Below, piece by piece: positions 48,701 through 57,424 of a stretch of 64,000 nucleotides of DNA. Origin of the DNA: Candidatus Acinetobacter avistercoris (GTDB lineage: Bacteria > Pseudomonadota > Gammaproteobacteria > Pseudomonadales > Moraxellaceae); NCBI GenBank assembly GCA_018883945.1, contig JAHLFF010000116.1:1-64000 (forward strand). The letters are read 5' to 3'. A model generated the notes under the pieces. That model ran no database searches. It was not told the origin of the DNA and saw nothing but the letters and a program-made list of their open reading frames with translations. Position numbers and translations under genes: made by a program. Every line of letters begins with the position of its first letter. Position 1 is the first letter of the stretch.

Positions 48701-49693
48701 TTATTCATCGTTTAAAGAACATTCTGAACGGTTCGCATTTTGTTTACAGCGTACTTTCTTCAAAAAACCCATCATTTTCGGATCATAAATACCCGCTTTT
48801 GTGAGTTGAATACGAGATTCACGCATCATCTTTTCATAGCCTGCTTTTTCACTTTCTGGAATAATCATCCAGTATTTCGCAGGTACAGCTTTTTCATAAT
48901 TACTCACAATCGCCGCAGTTCGACCCAGTTGACTTGATACCCAATCACGAGATTTTTGACCAAAATCTGCAGGGAATTTGTCACGTCGAATAATGAAATT
49001 AGCGGAAACCTGAGTCAGTGGGAATTTAACAATACCGCCTTTTTCACCCAGTCCGCGATGCATTTCAAAAGGTTTATAAGCCACAATCGGCGCAGGTAAA
49101 ATATCGACCTCGTGGTTATTGAACTTGGTTCCAGCATTTGTTACATCGACTGAAACGGCTTGACCACCGACTTGTTGAACCAATTTAACTTGTGATTCAT
49201 CGTACTTGAAAACACCGATTTTTTTACCAGCAGCTTTTGCCAGCGTATCAATTTTACGGTCTGTGACAAATAAATAAGCAGGACCAATCGTACCTAAGCC
49301 TGCAATTTCATATTGACCACTGATCATGCTTTTTGCCATTTGCGGTTTAGACAATAATTGATATGCCGTAATTGCAGTTTTTAAATCGGTCAATGCGCCA
49401 ATTGCGTCTAAAGAACCAGTAAATTTATTAAATTGACGGCCGCGTAATCCACTGATAATTGCACCATCACATTGGCCCGCTTTTAAGTCTTCTGCTGCGA
49501 TCCGTTCATCGACATAGGCGCGAAGCGTAATGTCCGCGCCCCATTTTTTGGACTCTAGTGCATAGTCTTTGGCGAGCGCAAATGCATCTCCAGCCTTACC
49601 TACTGGATCAAAGACACAGACAGTTTGCTGGGCTTGAACAAAAGCAGACAGACATAAAACACTCAGTCCAAGTGCTATTTTCATTTTTTTCAT
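48701..49693 (-). CDS. Putative periplasmic solute-binding protein (DUF6091-like)
   Basis: A 330-residue protein with a signal peptide (MKKMKIALGLSVLCLSAFVQA). The mature part resembles TRAP/type II periplasmic binding proteins: QTVCVFDPVGKAGDAFALAKDYALESKKWG, AAEDLKAGQCDGAIISGLRGRQF, AGKKIGVFKYDESQ. In this family ('putative solute-binding protein') the cognate permease is often missing, as here. C-terminal CKQNANRSEC may form a disulfide. The ligand is unknown. Confidence 0.82.
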   Translation of the reverse strand: MKKMKIALGLSVLCLSAFVQAQQTVCVFDPVGKAGDAFALAKDYALESKKWGADITLRAYVDERIAAEDLKAGQCDGAIISGLRGRQFNKFTGSLDAIGALTDLKTAITAYQLLSKPQMAKSMISGQYEIAGLGTIGPAYLFVTDRKIDTLAKAAGKKIGVFKYDESQVKLVQQVGGQAVSVDVTNAGTKFNNHEVDILPAPIVAYKPFEMHRGLGEKGGIVKFPLTQVSANFIIRRDKFPADFGQKSRDWVSSQLGRTAAIVSNYEKAVPAKYWMIIPESEKAGYEKMMRESRIQLTKAGIYDPKMMGFLKKVRCKQNANRSECSLNDE

Positions 49694-50069
49694 TGTTGAA
49701 TCCCTGATGATTTATTGTTTTATTCCAACAACAATATGAAATAGTATTTTGGGGTTGATCATAATGGCAATGATCTGAATCTTTATGTCAGATGAGTCAC
49801 ATTTTGGATCTTTAAATTTGATCTTATCTGATGTTCTAATAATCCTTTTAATCTAAATAAACATGATTCAGGATGCATTTTTCCGCTCAATCAATTGAAT
49901 TCAATTTTATAGAGAGTATTTTGCTGATCTTGTTCTGAATCATAAAGATTTAAATCATAAACATTTGAATCATGAACATCTGAGTCTTGTATATTTCAGT
50001 CATACAAATGGGACAGCAAAATAATGATTAAACTCAGGTATAATTTTGTTTTTGCTTGTTCTTTTTCTT
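49694..50069. other. Gene-free region upstream of the J-domain-like gene
   Basis: 376 bp between two divergently oriented genes. The left part is the promoter region of the binding-protein gene. The right part carries a 15-bp tandem repeat (49938-50012). A TATAAT-like box lies about 30 bp before the next gene. Confidence 0.5.
49938..50012. repeat. 15-bp tandem repeat, five degenerate copies
   Basis: Units start at 49938, 49953, 49968, 49983 and 49998, for example AATCATAAACATTTG and AATCATGAACATCTG. The last two are more diverged (AGTCTTGTATATTTC). The strict 15-bp period is clear. Confidence 0.75.
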
Positions 50070-51251
50070 ATGTCTTTCGATTTAAAACATACACAACAGC
50101 CATTAAGTGAGCTTTCGCCACAATACAAAAAGCTGAATAGACTGATTGAAAAGATTGAACAGCAAAAACAAGACCTGTTGCTTTGGCAAAATGCGCAGCA
50201 AGATATTCAAAGTTATATTTATCAAAAACTCGTCCCACTTTATGCCGATCTGCATGCGATATGGTTTGAGCAAATGCAGGTGCTTTGGCAGCACTTACAA
50301 AGTCCAGCGTTTTCTAAAGCAGATACCCTGCAAATAGATAGTAAGTTAATGAAGCTTACGCAAACCTTAAAAAAATCCAAAAATTTAAAGACGTCACAAA
50401 TGGATTTAGTCACTGAAATCACCGATTTTTATGTTCAGCATATGGCTCACAGCCAGAATAAAAAGAAGAAAAAAGCAGTCTCTGAATTGCCACAGTACTT
50501 TTCAGAACAAACATCACAATTTGAAGATGTTGATGGAACAGGGCTAGATGAAGCAGAACAAATCGAAGAAAGTCAAAATGAAGCTACGCTAAACTACACG
50601 AATCATCACAAATTTAGTCAAAACCAATCTCGTCAAAGCCAGTTTAGTCGAAGCCAGTCTAGTCAAAACCAGTCTAGTCTAAATATTGAATGGAACGATG
50701 AGCAATGGAGTGGGGAAAAGTATCAACAGCAACGTGAAGAACATCAGCGCAAACGTTTAGCGCTAAAGCGTGAACAAGCGGAGAAACAAGCTGAGCAATC
50801 ACTCAAAGTGGTGTATTTAAAAATCACAGCCATGATTCATCCAGATCGTGAGCCTGATGAAATTAAAAAACAAGAAAAGACCGAATTGTTTCAAGTCGTT
50901 AGCCAAGCGTATGAACAGCAAGATTTATTTTATTTGTTAAAGCTACAATTACAGCTCGAAACCAATAAAGGGATTAGTGCTAAAGCATTAACAGACGAGC
51001 ATCTTAAATTTTATAAAATGGTGTTGGAAGCGCAAAGCCAAAAGTTAGCCAGTCAACATGATGAGATCACCGATGCTTTGCATTGGAGTGATCAACCCAA
51101 AGCTAAAAATATGCAGATTAAAGATGTGTATAAAGTGATTGATCGAGATGTGGTCGATCTTAAGGAACAATTAAAATGGGAAAAAGAACGACTGAGCTAT
51201 ATAGCGAAGCAGAAAGGATTAGAACAGTTATTGGCGCAAATGGCGTTATAA
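50070..51251 (+). CDS. J-domain-like protein with repeat-rich linker
   Basis: A 393-residue soluble protein from ATG 50070 (the frame is open to TTG 50046). The N-terminal 130 residues are a helical coiled-coil region. A Ser/Gln-rich linker follows (about 185-215: SQNQSRQSQFSRSQSSQNQSS), encoded by a 15-bp DNA repeat. Residues 255-305 have KITAMIHPDREPDEIKKQEK, with the HPD motif of J domains, then a helix TELFQVVSQAYEQQDLFYLL. It could stimulate DnaK ATPase on a specific client. The J domain lacks a standard N-terminal helix I, so the assignment is tentative. There is no good Shine-Dalgarno. Confidence 0.72.
   Translation: MSFDLKHTQQPLSELSPQYKKLNRLIEKIEQQKQDLLLWQNAQQDIQSYIYQKLVPLYADLHAIWFEQMQVLWQHLQSPAFSKADTLQIDSKLMKLTQTLKKSKNLKTSQMDLVTEITDFYVQHMAHSQNKKKKKAVSELPQYFSEQTSQFEDVDGTGLDEAEQIEESQNEATLNYTNHHKFSQNQSRQSQFSRSQSSQNQSSLNIEWNDEQWSGEKYQQQREEHQRKRLALKREQAEKQAEQSLKVVYLKITAMIHPDREPDEIKKQEKTELFQVVSQAYEQQDLFYLLKLQLQLETNKGISAKALTDEHLKFYKMVLEAQSQKLASQHDEITDALHWSDQPKAKNMQIKDVYKVIDRDVVDLKEQLKWEKERLSYIAKQKGLEQLLAQMAL
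50615..50680. repeat. 15-bp repeat inside the J-domain-like gene
   Basis: Four and a half units such as TAGTCAAAACCAGTC starting at 50615, 50630, 50645 and 50660. They encode a five-residue Ser/Gln-rich repeat, in frame because 15 is a multiple of three. Confidence 0.75.
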
Positions 51252-51281
51252 ATACTGGATCGGATACATCAAGGAATATTG

Positions 51282-51318
51282 AAATGCACTTATTCTGATT
51301 CAAAGAATAAGTGCATTT
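51282..51318 (+). terminator. Terminator after the J-domain-like gene
   Basis: AAATGCACTTATTCT / AGAATAAGTGCATTT, a 15-bp perfect stem with a 7-base loop, about 30 bases after the stop. The tail is TATTTG. Confidence 0.8.
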
Positions 51319-51367
51319 ATTTGAATCTTTAAAAATTAAATTTGAGTGATATTATTTGAATTCAATA

Positions 51368-51841
51368 TTAGCGACATTGACCTTGAACGTTGCCATTCAC
51401 ACTATTTTTGATTGATACAGGGCGACCTTGATTGTTTTCACATTGCAAATTGCCATCGATATTATTCATTTTCACAACAACGCTTGAACGGTTGTTTCTC
51501 AGTTGAACATTACCATCGACATTGTTCTGGTTTAAGGTCACCACTTTGCCTCTAGATAATTGAATATTGCCATCGATGGTATTGTTAATCGCTGTGACTT
51601 TAGTAAATGAACCCTTAGACTCTAGATTACCTCTGACTTGACTGTTTTTAAGGGTCAATATAGCGTTGTTTTGAACGCTGACATTGCCATCGACTTTGAC
51701 ATTGATCAAGCTACATTGATTGCTCACATTGACATTACCATGGATGGTTTTGTTGCTGATGTTTCCAGTGCAGTTCACGTTATTTGCAAAGACAGGCACA
51801 GACATAAATGTACATAGAGCGATTAAGGCCATTTTTTTCAT
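51368..51841 (-). CDS. Secreted beta-helix-like repeat protein
   Basis: A 157-residue protein with a signal peptide (ending VFAN, about residue 20). The mature part is a repeat of 17-20 residues, each with an 'x-G-N-[VIL]-x-[VL]' step: HGNVNV, DGNVSV, RGNLES, DGNIQL, DGNVQL, DGNLQC, NGNVQG. Seven such steps at that spacing suggest one turn each of a right-handed parallel beta helix, with Asn-rich turns. Cys residues at the ends (NCTGN, SNQC, LQCEN, GQCR) may form disulfides capping the helix. I do not recognise a named family. It may be a small surface or periplasmic structural protein. Confidence 0.75.
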   Translation of the reverse strand: MKKMALIALCTFMSVPVFANNVNCTGNISNKTIHGNVNVSNQCSLINVKVDGNVSVQNNAILTLKNSQVRGNLESKGSFTKVTAINNTIDGNIQLSRGKVVTLNQNNVDGNVQLRNNRSSVVVKMNNIDGNLQCENNQGRPVSIKNSVNGNVQGQCR

Positions 51842-52049
51842 AAGGTGATCCAGCGTTTTAAAGAGATGTGTTTTGATAGCGTTGATTTTACTGAAGTTGC
51901 TGCTGGAAATTGGTCATGCCGCGTTAAGTTTGTTTAGTCAACTGTAGTGCTTGTGTAGAACAATGAATGAATCATGGATAGGTTTAACATTTTGTATAAG
52001 AGGAATTCATAACTGATTTGATCGTATTTTCATTGAATAATAAAAATTC

Positions 52050-52094
52050 CTATCCTTTAACGGGGATGAGCATCCTCAGAATATAGTCTGAGTG
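52050..52094 (+). repeat. Left inverted repeat of the DUF559 cassette
   Basis: GATGAGCATCCTCAGAATAT leads into AGTCTGAGTG, including the near-palindrome CTCAGAATATAGTCTGAG (52075-52092). The reverse complement of 52501-52546 matches it over about 40 bp with few differences. Confidence 0.75.
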
Positions 52095-52129
52095 TGAAAG
52101 ATATTGGGTAAATTAAAAGAGAATAAGAA

Positions 52130-52519
52130 ATGAAAATAGATCCCAAATTATTAGCATTCGCAAAATCTTTACGGAGTAATGCGACTGATGCAGAACATTT
52201 GATGTGGCAAATTTTACGTGCTAAACGATTTATGAATTTAAAATTTCGTCGTCAACATGTCCTTCACTCTTTTATTGTGGATTTTTACTGTCATGACATT
52301 GGCTTGGTGATTGAGTTGGATGGTAGTCAGCATGGATCAGATGAGGGACAAGAATATGATGTTGAACGAACTAAGTTTTAAGAGGCTTTGGATTTAAAAG
52401 TGGTGCGGTATTGGAATCATGACGTTTTGAGTCGGACGGATGTAGTTTTGGAGGATTTGTGGCGTGTATGTGATGAATTGAAAAACACCTCTCCCTTGCG
52501 CACTCAGAATATATTCTGA
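52130..52519 (+). pseudogene. DUF559 (Vsr-like fold) endonuclease gene broken by an in-frame stop
   Basis: The frame gives 83 residues: LRSNATDAEHLMWQILRAKR, then FRRQHVLHSFIVDFYCHDIGLVIELDGSQH, the D/E-x-K-like core of the DUF559 endonuclease-fold family. At 52379-52381 a TAA interrupts, and the same frame continues EALDLKVVRYWNHDVLSRTD to a TGA at 52517-52519. In intact relatives this region is continuous (R-T-x-[YFL]-L-x-x-x-G-x-x-V-[IL]-R-[FY]-W-N). A single base change at that codon would explain the break. The whole unit lies between inverted repeats. Confidence 0.85.
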
Positions 52520-52546
52520 GGATACTCATCTCCTAAAAGGAGAGGG
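52501..52546 (-). repeat. Right inverted repeat of the DUF559 cassette
   Basis: Contains the perfect 18-bp palindrome CTCAGAATATATTCTGAG (52503-52520) and GATACTCATCTCC. It is the inverted partner of 52050-52094 and overlaps the end of the DUF559 frame. It lies inside a larger CCTCTCC / GGAGAGG stem (about 52491-52545). Confidence 0.75.
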
Positions 52547-52593
52547 AACATTCATTGAGCATCAAACAACAGTGGAATTCAAAAAGTTTTACT

Positions 52594-52614
52594 CCCTCTC
52601 CCTATGGGAGAGGG
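52594..52614. repeat. Palindromic repeat downstream of the DUF559 pseudogene
   Basis: A perfect 9-bp stem CCCTCTCCC / GGGAGAGGG with a TAT loop, followed by TCGGGGGTGAGGG. Read on the other strand it resembles the core of the MITE-like elements (CCCTCATCC ... TTCTCCC-AAA-GGGAGAA). Confidence 0.7.
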
Positions 52615-52627
52615 TCGGGGGTGAGGG

Positions 52628-53689
52628 TTATTTAATAGGTGATGTATAACGTCTTAAAACGTAACCCTCAACTTCACTTTGATCTAAAGTAATTTTAACC
52701 TTTAGCCAGGATTTAGGAATAGTTTTGTCAGGTATAACCGTTAGTAAAGTACCGGGTGGCAAGTTTTCAATAATTGAGCTTTTCTTTTTTGGGAGTTCAA
52801 GGAAATCCAAAGTATTTGTAATAACTCTTTTGTTTGAAAGAAATGTATTTAGGGTTTCTTGGTTGGAAAAATCAGTTGAAGTTTTAAGATCACATTCATC
52901 TTGTCCCGCAGTATTTTTGATAGCTTCATCTACAATAGGTTTTAAAGCATACTCAAATATAAAAGCAAGACCTAAGTCCAAAGTAACACCTGTTGATAGT
53001 TTGTTAAATGCTTGATTTGAGCTGAAGCTAATAAAAAAACTAAACAGAATACATAGGATCATAGACGACGAATTTTCTTCTTCATCTGTAATGGTTGAGT
53101 TGTGAGCTATATATTCTGTATTTGATGGTGGGAATGGAATAGTTGAATCTGAGTCCTGCAATGTGGCTTGAGATGAAAAGTATTCAATCATCTGTTCATG
53201 TAAGGATTTCCCAGTAGTATTTTGATCAAAAACTAAAAAATTGTTAAACAAAGGATTTTCTCGAAGTTTTTTTAAGCTATTTGTTGTCTTGTAGTCCTTC
53301 ATTGCTTTCATAGCAGGAGAATTTTCCATCGCTAGCATAGCTTTTATGGCAGGAGAATTTTCCATCGCTCGAATAGCTTTCATGGTAGAAGAGTTTTCCA
53401 TCGCTAGCATAGCTTTCATGGTAGAAGAGTTTTCCATCGCTCGAATAGCTTTCATGGTAGAAGAGTTTTCCATCGCTAGCATAGCTTTTATGGTAGGAGA
53501 ATTTTCCATCGCTCGAATAGCTTTCATGGTAGAAGAGTTTTCCATCGCTTGCATAGCTTTAATGGCAGGTGAATTTTCCATCGCTTGCATAGCTTTAATG
53601 GCAGGTGAATTTTCTATCGCTTGTATAGCTTTAATAGCAGGCGAATTTTGTAATTGCTGAATAATTTTCTCAAGATTGTATTTTGGCAT
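52628..53689 (-). CDS. Met-rich 12-residue-repeat protein with membrane segment and SH3-like C terminus
   Basis: A 353-residue protein I cannot place in a named family. Residues 15-134 are ten tandem 12-residue units of the type N-S-[PS]-[AT]-[IM]-K-A-[IM]-x-A-M-E; each begins with a helix-cap-like NSP or NSS and is Met-rich. A linker follows (FNNFLVFDQNTTGKSLHEQM). Then SSSMILCILFSFFISF (about 217-232) is a possible membrane helix. The last 60 residues (LPPGTLLTVIPDKTIPKSWLKVKI, ending VEGYVLRRYTSPIK) look like a bacterial SH3 domain. There is no signal peptide. It sits alone between the DUF559 cassette and valS. The function is unknown. Confidence 0.75.
   Translation of the reverse strand: MPKYNLEKIIQQLQNSPAIKAIQAIENSPAIKAMQAMENSPAIKAMQAMENSSTMKAIRAMENSPTIKAMLAMENSSTMKAIRAMENSSTMKAMLAMENSSTMKAIRAMENSPAIKAMLAMENSPAMKAMKDYKTTNSLKKLRENPLFNNFLVFDQNTTGKSLHEQMIEYFSSQATLQDSDSTIPFPPSNTEYIAHNSTITDEEENSSSMILCILFSFFISFSSNQAFNKLSTGVTLDLGLAFIFEYALKPIVDEAIKNTAGQDECDLKTSTDFSNQETLNTFLSNKRVITNTLDFLELPKKKSSIIENLPPGTLLTVIPDKTIPKSWLKVKITLDQSEVEGYVLRRYTSPIK
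53288..53647 (-). repeat. 36-bp tandem repeat array inside the repeat-protein gene
   Basis: Ten 36-bp units, each coding for twelve residues. The middle six pair up into three 72-bp higher-order units (an STMKAIRAMENS unit followed by a KAMLAMENS unit), showing recent duplication of dimers. Because 36 is a multiple of three, copy-number changes keep the frame. Confidence 0.92.
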
Positions 53690-53723
53690 AATATTCTTTA
53701 TCTAATTTTTTGAAATTATAAAC

Positions 53724-53754
53724 AAAAATCCCCTCAATTGAGGGGATTCTTTTA
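53724..53754 (-). terminator. Terminator after valS
   Basis: AAAATCCCCTCAATTGAGGGGATT, a perfect stem lying 15 bases past the valS stop, with T-runs on the minus strand. It resembles the metH terminator. Confidence 0.85.
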
Positions 53755-53768
53755 ATCAAACTACAGCC

Positions 53769-56663
53769 TTAAAGCGCTGCAATCTGATCCATATTCGCTT
53801 TAATTTTCACGAGCTGATCAGCAAACTCAGCCAATTTCAATTTTTCACCTTCAACTACAGCAGCAGGGGCTTTTGCCACAAAACCTTCATTTGAAAGTTT
53901 GCCTGCAATTTGGTCATGCTGCTTTTGAACTTTATCGAAGTCTTTCTGTAAACGACCCAACTCTGCTTTCGGATCAATCAAACCTTTCATCGGTACGAAT
54001 ACAGACACATGACCGACAACAGATGAAGAAGACAATGGCGGTTGCTCAGCATCAGTTAAGAACGTAATGCTTTCAACTTTAGCCAAAGCTCTAAACAAAG
54101 GTTCAATACGGGCAATCTGCGCTTTTTCAGCATCAGTGGTGTTTTGAAGTAGCACAGGCAATAAACGTGCATTACCTAAGCCCATTTCACCGCGGATATT
54201 ACGAACCGCACCAATCAAACCTTGTAACCACTGCATGTCTGCTTCAGCTTGATCATTAATCAAGGCTTGGTCAGCAACAGGGTATTGCGCCAACATAATG
54301 GTTTCGCCCGAAATATTCAGTTTCGGTGCAAGCGTTTGCCAAATTTCTTCGGTCAAGTACGGCATGATTGGATGCGCAAGACGTAAAGAGGCTTCCATCA
54401 CCGCAAGTAACACACGACGAATTTCTGCTTTACGCTCTACCGAAATATTTTCATCATTCAGTACAGGTTTGGTTAGCTCGACATACCAATCACAGTATTC
54501 ATTCCAGATAAACTCGTAAATCGCTTGTGCAGCCAAGTCTAAACGATACGTCGCAAACGCTTGATGTACCGCAGCTTCTGCTTTTTGCAGACGGCTCACG
54601 ATCCACTGTTCAGGCAATTCCCAAAGATCTTGACGAACCTCTTGACCAATCACTTGCTCTTCGCAGTTCATCATCACAAAACGGGTTGCGTTCCAGATTT
54701 TGTTGGCAAAGTTACGGTAACCTTCAACACGTTTCATATCGAACTTAATGTCACGACCTGTATTCGCCAATGCACAGAACGTGAAACGAACCGCATCTGT
54801 ACCGTAAGATTGAATACCTTCTGGGAATTCTTTACGGGTCGATTTCTCAATTTTTGATGCTTGTTTCGGGTTCATGAGACCTGTCGTACGTTTTTGTACT
54901 AAAGTTTCAAGATCCACACCATCAATCAAATCTAAAGGATCGAGCACGTTGCCTTTAGATTTCGACATTTTCTGACCTTCGCCATCTCGAACAAGACCAT
55001 GTACATACACAGTTTTGAACGGCACTTGTGGCGTACCATCTTCATTTTTCATGAAGTGCATGGTCATCATGATCATGCGGGCAACCCAGAAGAAGATAAT
55101 GTCAAAACCCGTCACCAACACATCTGTTGGGTGGAAGGTGTTGAGGAAATAATTGTCTTTGTCTTTTGCTTCGTCGCCCGTCCAACCTAAAGTTGAGAAC
55201 GTCCAAAGACCAGAAGAGAACCATGTATCCAATACATCTTCGTCTTGATCCAATTGAACATCAGTAGGAATGCCATTTTTAGCACGAACTTCCGCTTCAT
55301 CACGACCGACATAGACATTGCCTTCCGCATCGTACCAAGCTGGAATACGGTGACCCCACCACAATTGACGTGAAATACACCAGTCTTGAATGTTATTCAT
55401 CCACGCCATGTACATGTTGCTGTATTGTTCAGGCACAAATTTAATGTCGCCATCTTTAACTGCTTTAATTGCAGGCTCAGCCAATGGTGCAATTTTCACA
55501 TACCATTGATCTGTCAATAATGGTTCAACGATTACACCCGAACGGTCACCGCGTGGTGGCTTCAAGGTATACGGTTGAATTTGATCTAACCAGCCTTCAG
55601 CTTCAGCTTGTTCAACCAATTTTTTACGTGCTGCAAAACGTTCTAAGCCCACATATTCAGCAGGCGCAGGGATGGTTTTAGAAATCGCTTCGCCCGCTTT
55701 GGCAATGTATTCAAACTCAGCCAACATTTCAGCGTTTTTATTAAAGATATTGATGATTGGCAATTCACAACGCTTACCAACTTCATAGTCATTAAAGTCA
55801 TGGGCAGGAGTGATTTTTACACAGCCTGTACCGAATTCTTTATCGACATATTCATCTTTAACAATGGCAACGGCACGACCTGTGATCGGTAGAATGATGT
55901 TCTTACCCACCAGATCTGCATAGCGTTCATCATCCAGCGCAACAGCAACAGCTGTATCACCCAGTAATGTTTCAGGACGCGTGGTCGCCACAACGATGTA
56001 ATCTTTACCGTCATGGGTACGAAGCGATTTATCTTCAAAGAAATATTTGAAATGCCAAAGTGAACCTGCTTCTTCTTTATCAGACTCAACTTCAAGGTCA
56101 GAAAGGGCAGTTTGTAATTTTGGATCCCAGTTGACCAAACGCTTACCGCGGTAGATCAAACCTTGTTCATGAAGCTTAACAAAGACTTCTTTCACTGCAT
56201 TGGATAAACCATCATCCATGGTGAAGCGTTCACGTGACCAATCTACAGATGAACCTAGACGACGAATCTGACGAGTAATGTTGCCGCCAGACTGTTCTTT
56301 CCATTCCCATACTTTTTCGATGAACTTTTCACGACCAAGATCATGACGACTTACGCCTTCTGCACCCAATTGGCGTTCCACAACCATTTGCGTTGCAATA
56401 CCTGCGTGGTCAGTTCCCGGTTGCCAAAGTGTATTTTTGCCTGACATACGGTTATAACGGGTTAAGGCATCCATAATGGCATTGTTAAAACCATGCCCCA
56501 TATGCAAGTTACCCGTGACATTTGGAGGCGGAATCATGATACAGAATGATTCACCTTTTTCAGAGGGTTTGAAATAACCACGCTCTTCCCAAGTTTGATA
56601 CCATTTTTTTTCGATCTCAGTTGGATCGTATGTCGTAGCAATGTTTTGCGCTGAATCAGTCAT
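53769..56663 (-). CDS. valS: Valyl-tRNA synthetase
   Basis: A 964-residue class I synthetase. HIGH-type motif [18 protein letters not shown], the editing domain ([15 protein letters not shown]), KMSKS in [14 protein letters not shown], and a C-terminal coiled-coil arm ([15 protein letters not shown]). I start at ATG 56663 ([20 protein letters not shown]), the family-like N terminus. The frame is open to ATG 56699, which would add twelve hydrophobic residues. Neither start has a recognisable Shine-Dalgarno. Confidence 0.96.
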   Translation of the reverse strand: MTDSAQNIATTYDPTEIEKKWYQTWEERGYFKPSEKGESFCIMIPPPNVTGNLHMGHGFNNAIMDALTRYNRMSGKNTLWQPGTDHAGIATQMVVERQLGAEGVSRHDLGREKFIEKVWEWKEQSGGNITRQIRRLGSSVDWSRERFTMDDGLSNAVKEVFVKLHEQGLIYRGKRLVNWDPKLQTALSDLEVESDKEEAGSLWHFKYFFEDKSLRTHDGKDYIVVATTRPETLLGDTAVAVALDDERYADLVGKNIILPITGRAVAIVKDEYVDKEFGTGCVKITPAHDFNDYEVGKRCELPIINIFNKNAEMLAEFEYIAKAGEAISKTIPAPAEYVGLERFAARKKLVEQAEAEGWLDQIQPYTLKPPRGDRSGVIVEPLLTDQWYVKIAPLAEPAIKAVKDGDIKFVPEQYSNMYMAWMNNIQDWCISRQLWWGHRIPAWYDAEGNVYVGRDEAEVRAKNGIPTDVQLDQDEDVLDTWFSSGLWTFSTLGWTGDEAKDKDNYFLNTFHPTDVLVTGFDIIFFWVARMIMMTMHFMKNEDGTPQVPFKTVYVHGLVRDGEGQKMSKSKGNVLDPLDLIDGVDLETLVQKRTTGLMNPKQASKIEKSTRKEFPEGIQSYGTDAVRFTFCALANTGRDIKFDMKRVEGYRNFANKIWNATRFVMMNCEEQVIGQEVRQDLWELPEQWIVSRLQKAEAAVHQAFATYRLDLAAQAIYEFIWNEYCDWYVELTKPVLNDENISVERKAEIRRVLLAVMEASLRLAHPIMPYLTEEIWQTLAPKLNISGETIMLAQYPVADQALINDQAEADMQWLQGLIGAVRNIRGEMGLGNARLLPVLLQNTTDAEKAQIARIEPLFRALAKVESITFLTDAEQPPLSSSSVVGHVSVFVPMKGLIDPKAELGRLQKDFDKVQKQHDQIAGKLSNEGFVAKAPAAVVEGEKLKLAEFADQLVKIKANMDQIAAL

Positions 56664-56699
56664 ATTAAGAACAGACCAAAAAGATATAAAAAATTGCAT

Positions 56700-57424
56700 C
56701 TATTGTAGCAAAATAATTTACTTGGATGTTGATTCCAGTGTTGTTGCGTTGAGAGATTACGCAACAATCAAAAAATAGATAAAATTAAGACGAAACATAG
56801 ATCAAAGCTAAATAATAGAACGAGTAATGAATAAGTGATGAATAGAAAGACAACAAAAGAACATGCATCACTTGGAATTTATCTTGGTCATGAATGTATC
56901 TTGATCATTAAGAACAGCTAGTCCCGCCATTTTAAAATCATGTATTTGTATGTTTTACGCTCTTTGATGTACGAAGCTTAGATCAAATGAATTTAGTCTG
57001 AAAATATGTATTCGACCAATATATTTGGTCACAATTACAAGAATAGACATCAACACAATGAAAATAAAAGGTTAATATGCGCTATAAATAAAACGAATCA
57101 AGAAGTGCATGACAATGTGGCTGTTTCTTTGCTTTGTTAATATGGGCTCAGGCTATTCAAGACAAAGCACGGTTGAATATCAACAAGTGTTAAAGCTGAA
57201 TAATTGCCAAAGCTAAACCACTATTAATGATGCAGAGTAGAACAGAACATTTAAATATTAGATCTGAATATTTGATCAGGTTTTTTGATTAAATGTTTTA
57301 AATCAATCCTTTAGTAGGAAGTTTAATGGCAGTAAATTTAAATTAATAACGAAGTACATAAAGCGAAAATGAAAGACGCTAAAATCAAAGATTCTAAATA
57401 AACAAAACACTTACAGGAGTTGCT
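56700..57424. other. Gene-free region upstream of valS
   Basis: 725 bp between divergent valS and the 227-residue gene. There is a perfect 9-bp hairpin TTGTTGCGT / ACGCAACAA (56741-56767) close to valS, without a T-run. I see no confident RNA or protein gene; a 35-codon frame at 57109-57216 is not supported. Confidence 0.5.

Noticed and set aside
53288..53647. 36-bp repeats that look at first like a CRISPR array
   Set aside because: There are no variable spacers; the units are head-to-tail and lie in frame within a coding gene. No cas gene is nearby.
53346..53660. 104-codon plus-strand frame opposite the repeat protein
   Set aside because: It is the complement of the 36-bp repeats, which keep any frame open. 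The minus-strand frame is longer, with a proper start and non-repeat domains.
57109..57216. 35-codon frame starting MTMWLFLCFVNMG
   Set aside because: A hydrophobic start is suggestive of a small membrane protein, but there is no good Shine-Dalgarno and length alone is expected by chance.
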